Source: Filosporella fistucella (lineage: Eukaryota; Ascomycota; Leotiomycetes; Helotiales). Taken from it: 64,000 bases of DNA. Positions 57,516-64,000 of the stretch are shown here, piece after piece; the first letter of the stretch is position 1; every line of letters begins with the position of its first letter. The stretch covers positions 2,542,001 through 2,606,000 of the forward strand of contig JAQJZZ010000005.1 of NCBI GenBank assembly GCA_030077755.1. Direction: 5' to 3'. A program made the position numbers and the translations under genes. Below the pieces are notes generated by a model. It did not search any database and had not been told where the DNA came from. It saw only the letters and a program-made list of their open reading frames with translations.

Positions 57516-60500
57516 AATTAATCTAGGGCCAAATTAGGTGCTAATCGGATGCAAATAGGCTAGGAATTAATCGCGCATCGCATGCCCTTTATTCCTTATC
57601 TTTATCTTAATTATAACTTCTCTAATTTCATTTTAATAAGGACCTAGGCTTATCACGTAATATTATGCAATATTATATTAAGCTTAGTTATAAAGCGTTA
57701 CCCAATCTAATAATATATAATATCACATGATATTTAATCCTACTTACCTTAAAATAATCTTATTACTATAATTACTACTTATCCCAATATTAATTACTTT
57801 TCCCTTAAATAAATATCACTTATGCCACATTTCTTCCTTAAGCCCCTCTTAAATTATTACCGTATTACTAGCGGTTAACATGCCACTAAAGCTATTACCG
57901 CGAGAGAGAAAGCGCCGAGCCATTAAATAAACCTACCGGTAGCGATAAAGAATCATAAACCGCGGCTAATAGCCTATTCCACTAAGCTCCTTTATTCTTA
58001 CTATATTCCCTAAGCCACTAAGCTAAAATATAATAGCATCTTCCTCATTTATTATAGCTCTTCCAAGCGGCGCTAAATTTATACCTTTAATACTTAATAC
58101 TTAATACCAGGTAAATTGCGATACCTTATACCCTTAATATCTTTAGGCATTTAGCTTATTTAATATATAAAGTCGAGTCCCTCGAGTAATAGGACGCTAT
58201 AATCCACTAAGGTTAGGGTTACCATTTAGGCCGCTATAAGTAAATAATAATCCGAGTCTTAATAACTATTAAATAAACCTTAAGTAGACCTTAATTCCCC
58301 CTCCTATAATTCCTTATCCGGCTTTATTATTAGAGCCCGAAGAAATATACTTTCCTCCTAGGTCGCCTATCCCTCCCTTTATCCGCGAAAATAATAAGCT
58401 AAATAAAAGCTACTCTAGCTCTTAATTCCTAAGTAATAACTCATAATCATATAGCCCTCTATTATCTCATTATTTTAAGCAAATATATAGGCTATTAAAT
58501 AATAACTCGGTCTTAAGTAAAGATATTATCTATTTATATATAGAATCCGAACCGAATTCTAATAATTTATATGCCTACTCGCTACCCGATATTAATTCGG
58601 GCCCGAATTATTAGTAAAGCGCTAGGGATATTAGCTCTAATAATGAATTAGCTTATATATTACCCGGGAGCGAGTAAAAGGAGACCCGATCCATTAAAGA
58701 TAAAGAATAAGCCCTTAAAGACTAGTTACTCGGGATGGATTTAAGAGGTAAAGAGAGTGATAGGCCTAAGCTAGAGGAGGTCGAGGGGAATGGCGAGGCA
58801 AAGGAGATTAAGGTGGATAGAGAGGCGGAGGAGATTGAGGTAAATATTCCGCTTAAGCTTACTTACCACTTAATACGCTTTTAAGGGTGCTTTATAAAGA
58901 AGCATAAAGAGATCGCGGATAAGCATTAAATCGACTTTAAATTACTTATTCTTAAGTAATACTTAATTCTCTAAAAATATAATATATTAATTATAAGATA
59001 TAATTTGCTTAAACGGCTATTTAAGGCTAACCTGCTTATATATTCGGATTATGACGAGAATATTTCGCGAAGCTAATTAATAGCATTTAAAGGCCTAGTC
59101 TACTTTATTACTCCATAAATTAGGGTCCTAATAAGGAGCGATTAGGAATTAAGTAATATAAGGAGTAATAATAAAGAGGAGCCGGATATATTAGAGCCCC
59201 TAACTTATTTATGCCTGCGCTACTCCTAATATTAAATAAACCAGACCGAGGCTCGCTTTAATATTAATAGCTTTCTTAGGTTTACTTAAAGCCCGGCCTT
59301 TGCCAAATAAGGACTCCTTATTACATTTTACCCAAAGTTTAATATTAATCTTTATATAAATCTCAAGTTATTTATAAGCGTGCTAAGGACTATAACTCGG
59401 GGCGAAAAAATTATAAAACGGACTTATAAGGTGCCATTATATAAAGTTCCGCACTATTATTAGGGGAGAGTAATTAGTTATAATAATATTAATATATTTT
59501 AGTTTTTCCCGCGTATATATATATTAAATTTTATAATTAGTTTCCCTAAAACCGATAAAAGTATAGGCCATAATTTATTATAGTTATAGACTAACTTAAT
59601 CCTAATCCCGGCTTTATTTTATCACTATTCGGGTTTAAATAAATAGCATTACCCCTTATCTTAGAGATATGCTTACCGGCAAGCATTATTCCATTAGCGA
59701 ATTAAACCTTTATTATTTAATAATAAAGAGGAGTCGGAATATCGCGCACTTGCCCTATATTATCCTCTTTACCCTTTGGCGCTCGTTATAATTTAGTAGG
59801 ATATTTAGGAGCAATTGCTCCTCTTGTCAAATTAAATTTTCCGTGGCGCTTAGCTTTTTTTCTTAAGCAAAAATATCAAGATCTAATACTCTATATTAAT
59901 AATCGCTAAAGCCTAGCAAGCATTTAATACCTCTCTTTCTAATGCTATAGACTTTACCTACTTATAATGAGATAAGTGCTAGATTAATCTTAATAAAAAG
60001 ACTATTTACTTAAATTATAAACTTAATACGCCTATAAATAAAGGGATATTTAAAGCCGACTTAATGCCAATTACCTATTTATTCCATACCTATTATTAAG
60101 AGAGTTTTACACGTTAGGCAAAATTATTTAAAGGGAAAAGATTAGTAAAATCTAGACTTTATCCTATAGCTATACTATAAAATATAAGTGATATAACCCT
60201 AAAAATGTTAAGATTAAGCAAAAAGCGGCTAATTAGCTAGGTTTTATTATAAAGCTATAATTTTATTAAGGAATTCTTTAATATAGCCAAAAATAAACCT
60301 TTCTCTTATAAATCTTTAAACCAAATTGGTTAAGATAATGAGATTAGGAAGCTCTTATATTAGCTTAGGAAAGGTATATCCGAAAAGGTAATTAAGGGAA
60401 TTCTCGAGGGATATTAATGAGATAAAGGATTCCTATATAATGTTATAATAGATAATAAAGGGCTATTATTTGGCTGCCGCGAAGAGCATTGCATTTCACT

Positions 60501-63500
60501 ATTATTTATAAATTAATTAAAAGACCGCTTGCGGACAATAAATGAGTGGGATATTATTCGGGACCGAGTAGATATAAATATAGCACATATTTAAGAGATA
60601 GCTATACCCGATTATATATGCTTTCTTTATCTTAATATTAATAAGTATATTTCTCTTTTAAAATAGCTTTATACTCTAAACATTATTGGCCGCATTAGTT
60701 ATAAGCACTATAAGTTAATGAGTATGCTTATTTAAGCCTTACTATTTATCTTTAACTCCGGACTAATAAATATAGGCACCGAGATTTAAAAGATAGAATT
60801 TAAGCGACGGAGAGGCGGAGGGCAGGTTATTAATATGGGATTAGGCAATATTATAATAGCCTATAAGTATATATAATTTCCCTTATAAATAGATTAGGAT
60901 CGGTTTTAATTCTTGCTAGAATTTACTCAAAATTTGGCCTTTAATAATAATATGCTTCGCGAGATATACCGAGCTAATTAAAAGGTTATTAAGGATGCCA
61001 AGGAAGACTTAGCCTGACTCGAAGCTATATTATCTTAGCTATGGTTATATTAATTAGATAATATATATCTTAAGTGGATTTTAAGGTACCTTTATTACAT
61101 TTTAATGGTAGCTTACTATAAGGAAGTCTTTTATTATTAAAAGGATCTTATCCGGTCAGAATTTGAGGAAAAGGCTCTTTTAGGAAATATCCCCCTTTAT
61201 TAGCAATCTATTCTTAGCTATTTTAGACCCGAATCGGTTGAGAAACTCCATATTATTAAGCCTTAACGGATAAAGACAAAGATAATAAAAGCTATTACTA
61301 GCTATTTATGGGATCCTAATATAAAGGGCGAAAGTAGTCTAATGCGGAAAGGATGGGAGTTAGCACCATTCCGGGTCTTAGCTTAAAAAGCAGAAGAGTT
61401 ACTCGAGTATTACTTAGGAAAAGAGTAAATAGAAGATTTTCGAGAATCGATTAAGCGGTATTTTATTATAACCCATTAAATCTTCCCATAGCCGATTATT
61501 ACCAAGTTTATTTAGCGCGGATATAAGAATACTATTTAGTATTTTATAATCTATTATCTACGTTTAGCATTCTTAAACCACTAGCCTAACGATAAAGCAT
61601 TTCCCCCTAAATGGTTATTAAAGACTGCCTTAAGGATGCCGGATATATATAAATTATATAAAGATTATTACCTTATAATAAAGGCTAAGGCTAATAAATA
61701 GATGCCGGACTAGCGACCTATAAACGGCTATAAAGGCCCGATTATGCTATATTTCATAAGCCTTAAGGAAATTATAAGGATCCCATATACGAGTAGCTTA
61801 ATCGATATCCAAGATACCCTCGAGCGCTAATAGATTAAGACACGGGAAAAAATGGGTAATAAGGAAGAAGCGATTAAAATATTATAAAGGAGCGCGTAAA
61901 GGGATATTACAATTATGCCTATATACTTTCCTGGTTCTTTTTAATATAGGATAAATTATAAGTAAATAGCTAATAGGCATTATTTCATTATAAATAAATT
62001 AGCTTATTATAGCTTATTTGTCTATTATTAAACTTAATATAGAGTTTTATCCTAGGTTTAACCCTTATTTATTCCTTCTTAAATAAATAGAATCTTAATT
62101 ATAATTATAGGGAAGTATAAGCACGCGTATATATCAAGTATTAAAGGCAAAATAGCCTATCTTCTTAAATCTTATACTTAAAAGCTATAAAAAAGGCAAG
62201 CTAAACGTAAGTAAAAAGGATATTATTTAATAAACTTTAGATAGCTTATCTCTTTTTACTTATATAAAATAATTAATTAAAGCCAAAGTCTTATTTAAAA
62301 TATATTATTTGCAAAAATTCATATTTAAAGATAAACTTTTAATTTAATTTTAAAAGTGAATTAATTAAATTATATCCTAAGAAGAAGGGACCTAGCTAAT
62401 CTATATAAACCCCCCCTTTTTCTTATTCTCTTAAATTTTCTTTTCCTTTAATATAACTTTTTTTTTAATAAGTTGCCTCCCTATTTAACTCCTATTCGCT
62501 CCACCCTTTCTTTAATAAGAAATTGGATTTGGGGACTAGTGAATAGGGAGCGAATCGCCTCCTATTTAGTCCACCCTTCTTTTAATTAAGAATTAAATTA
62601 GGGGATTAGCGAATAGGGAGCGAATCGCCTCCTATTTACACTTTAATCGTCACTTATTTGCCACCTATTTATTGGCTAATCATATGCTAGTCACCCTTTA
62701 ACCATATCCCACCTTATATCTCTTTAAAACCAAATTACCACTTATTTACTACCTTATTATACCATTATATTACCCAAGTCAACCCCCCTTAAGGGAAAAA
62801 AGAGTATTATTATAAAGGTCGCCAAGGGTGATTTTAACTCGGAGAAGCCTATAAAAGGTTTATAATTGGATAAGCCATTTAATAAATCCTTAATCTTTAC
62901 TCACTAGCCATTTTTTATCCCCTCGGTACGTATTTTTATATTAATCGATTCCTACCCCCTCACGATTCGCTTATTAATTAATTCCAAAGACCTAAATCAT
63001 CGGCCCCGCTTATATATTTAATTAAATCCATGCTAATAGCGTTTTAATAGCAAATGCTTGCTAGTAATATATTAGCGCTTTCGCTTATATAAGCCTCTTT
63101 AACGTTTTCGGCCGGGGTATAAAGAAATATATTAAGCCCTTTTAATAAGTGATCTTAATCTAAGTGACCGCCAATTTGCTTGCTAATAGCCCCTAAATAA
63201 TTATATAATCTGCCCTAAATATAGCGTAAATGGCACTTAGTGTGGTCGCTACGTTAGTCTTAGAAAGGGCATTAAATGCCAATCCGCTATGGTATTAGAC
63301 ATGGACTTTTGGACGCTTACCATTAAGATCATTAAAACCGCTATCAAGTTTAATAGCATCCTAAAAGGTCATAAATCCATTATGCCTAATAAGTGGAGAG
63401 ACGTAAATAAGGAAATTGCTTTAGAGTTAAAGGCTCTCTTTATAAGTTTTATACGCATAAAAACCGGTATTATAGTGAGTTCCATTCTCTCTAGATTAAA

Positions 63501-64000
63501 TTATTATTTAATTGCTAATAGCCTAAAAAGAAGCGTGGAATCGCCCTCTCTAAAATCCTTGCCAAAAAGCGAAAATACTCTAAGTTTGCCGCTAAGTAGC
63601 ATTTAACCTAGCTTAATAAGGACCTTAATCTTTATTATAATAGCATTAATGCAAAGCTTAATAATATCTTAATTAATTAAATTAAGATTTTAAAGGGCCT
63701 TTAATTTATTATTAATAAGGTGAAACTTCTTGCTTAATAAGTGCTTTATTTACTCATGATTAGATTCCTATTTGCTCACTATTTATAGCTAATTTATTCG
63801 GGCCTAGGCTTATATTAATTATTTAATAAACTCGGTATAAAGCATTAATTATATCGTGAATAATATTAATGTAGCTATTAATAAGGGTTAAGTTAATGCT
63901 TAGGGCAATCCTATTAAACCCTAAAAAGCTTATTATTTACTCTTTAATTTAAATGCGTTTTTTAACTTATCCGATAATGAATCGGAAAAATAAGAGGATA
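57516..64000. mobile_element. RIP-degraded AT-rich transposon island
   Basis: From about 57516 to the window end the sequence is rich in TpA, while CpA and TpG are scarce; CpG, CpC and CpT persist. That is the mark left by CpA-to-TpA repeat-induced point mutation. All six frames are riddled with TAA and TAG, and the only frame over 100 codons (63289..63606) has no recognisable protein. I could not identify the parent element. Less damaged patches (for example 58740-58860 and 60470-60560) still look like former coding sequence. The element continues beyond the window. Confidence 0.75.
62541..62638. repeat. Tandem/inverted repeat of 70-base period
   Basis: The 28-base string starting GAATAGGGAGCGAATCGCCT (and continuing CCTATTTA) occurs at 62541 and again at 62611. 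Each copy is itself a near palindrome (aatagggagcga / tcgcctcctatt), and a diverged, partly inverted relative precedes at about 62483-62506. Confidence 0.8.

Noticed and set aside
57190..57516. 108-codon open frame as a gene
   Set aside because: It lies between repeat copies, its end is encoded by the GC hairpin, and it shows no domain or splice signals.
63289..63606. 105-codon open frame as a gene
   Set aside because: It lies in the RIP island with skewed composition (Lys/Ile/Ser) and no recognisable family; probably a surviving fragment of an element ORF at best.

Overview
The window is nuclear DNA of a filamentous ascomycete (Pezizomycotina; a helotialean Leotiomycete is my guess from general feel, not something I can prove). 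The reasons are: short GT-AG introns of about 45-60 bases with CTRAY-type branch sites in nearly every gene, typical fungal proteins (ERG2 sterol isomerase, mitochondrial uS14, ornithine aminotransferase, Arb2-domain, BTB, Clr5-TPR and SGNH families), a large NRPS, and a terminal island that looks mutated by repeat-induced point mutation (RIP).

Left part, 1-28 kb, is mostly ordinary housekeeping sequence. In order it holds a secreted cysteine-repeat protein, a BTB-domain gene with an apparent one-base frameshift, a mitochondrial membrane protein, an Arb2-domain protein, mitochondrial ribosomal protein uS14, ERG2, a basic/acidic low-complexity protein, a decayed BTB-like gene, a thiolase, an SDR of eight exons, an SGNH/PC-esterase-like membrane protein, a carboxymuconolactone-decarboxylase-family protein, a HAD phosphatase, ornithine aminotransferase (with a uORF ending 5 bases before its start) and an acidic conserved hypothetical protein.

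Middle part, 28-52 kb, is accessory and metabolic. Two minus-strand catabolic genes come first (a two-domain 3-hydroxyisobutyrate/threonate-type dehydrogenase and an ACAD10/11-like kinase ending in the PTS1-like tripeptide AKL), then an alpha/beta hydrolase. Next is a likely biosynthetic cluster: a cytochrome P450, a divergently placed LaeA/TAM-type methyltransferase, and a 13-kb NRPS locus with the layout A-T-C-A-T-C-A-T-C-A-T-R. The NRPS reading frame is broken at the T3-C3 junction by two in-frame stops 35 codons apart. Each is one C-to-T change from a sense codon, so the locus is either a decayed assembly line or two separate genes (three-module and one-module-plus-reductase).

Right part, 53-64 kb: a Clr5-TPR gene ends at 56.74 kb. 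A 20-base GC-rich motif directly follows its stop and recurs at 57.43 kb beside a perfect hairpin. From about 57.52 kb to the end lies an AT-rich, stop-riddled, CpA-poor island that I read as RIP-degraded transposon sequence. The cluster therefore sits about 5 kb from a repeat island.
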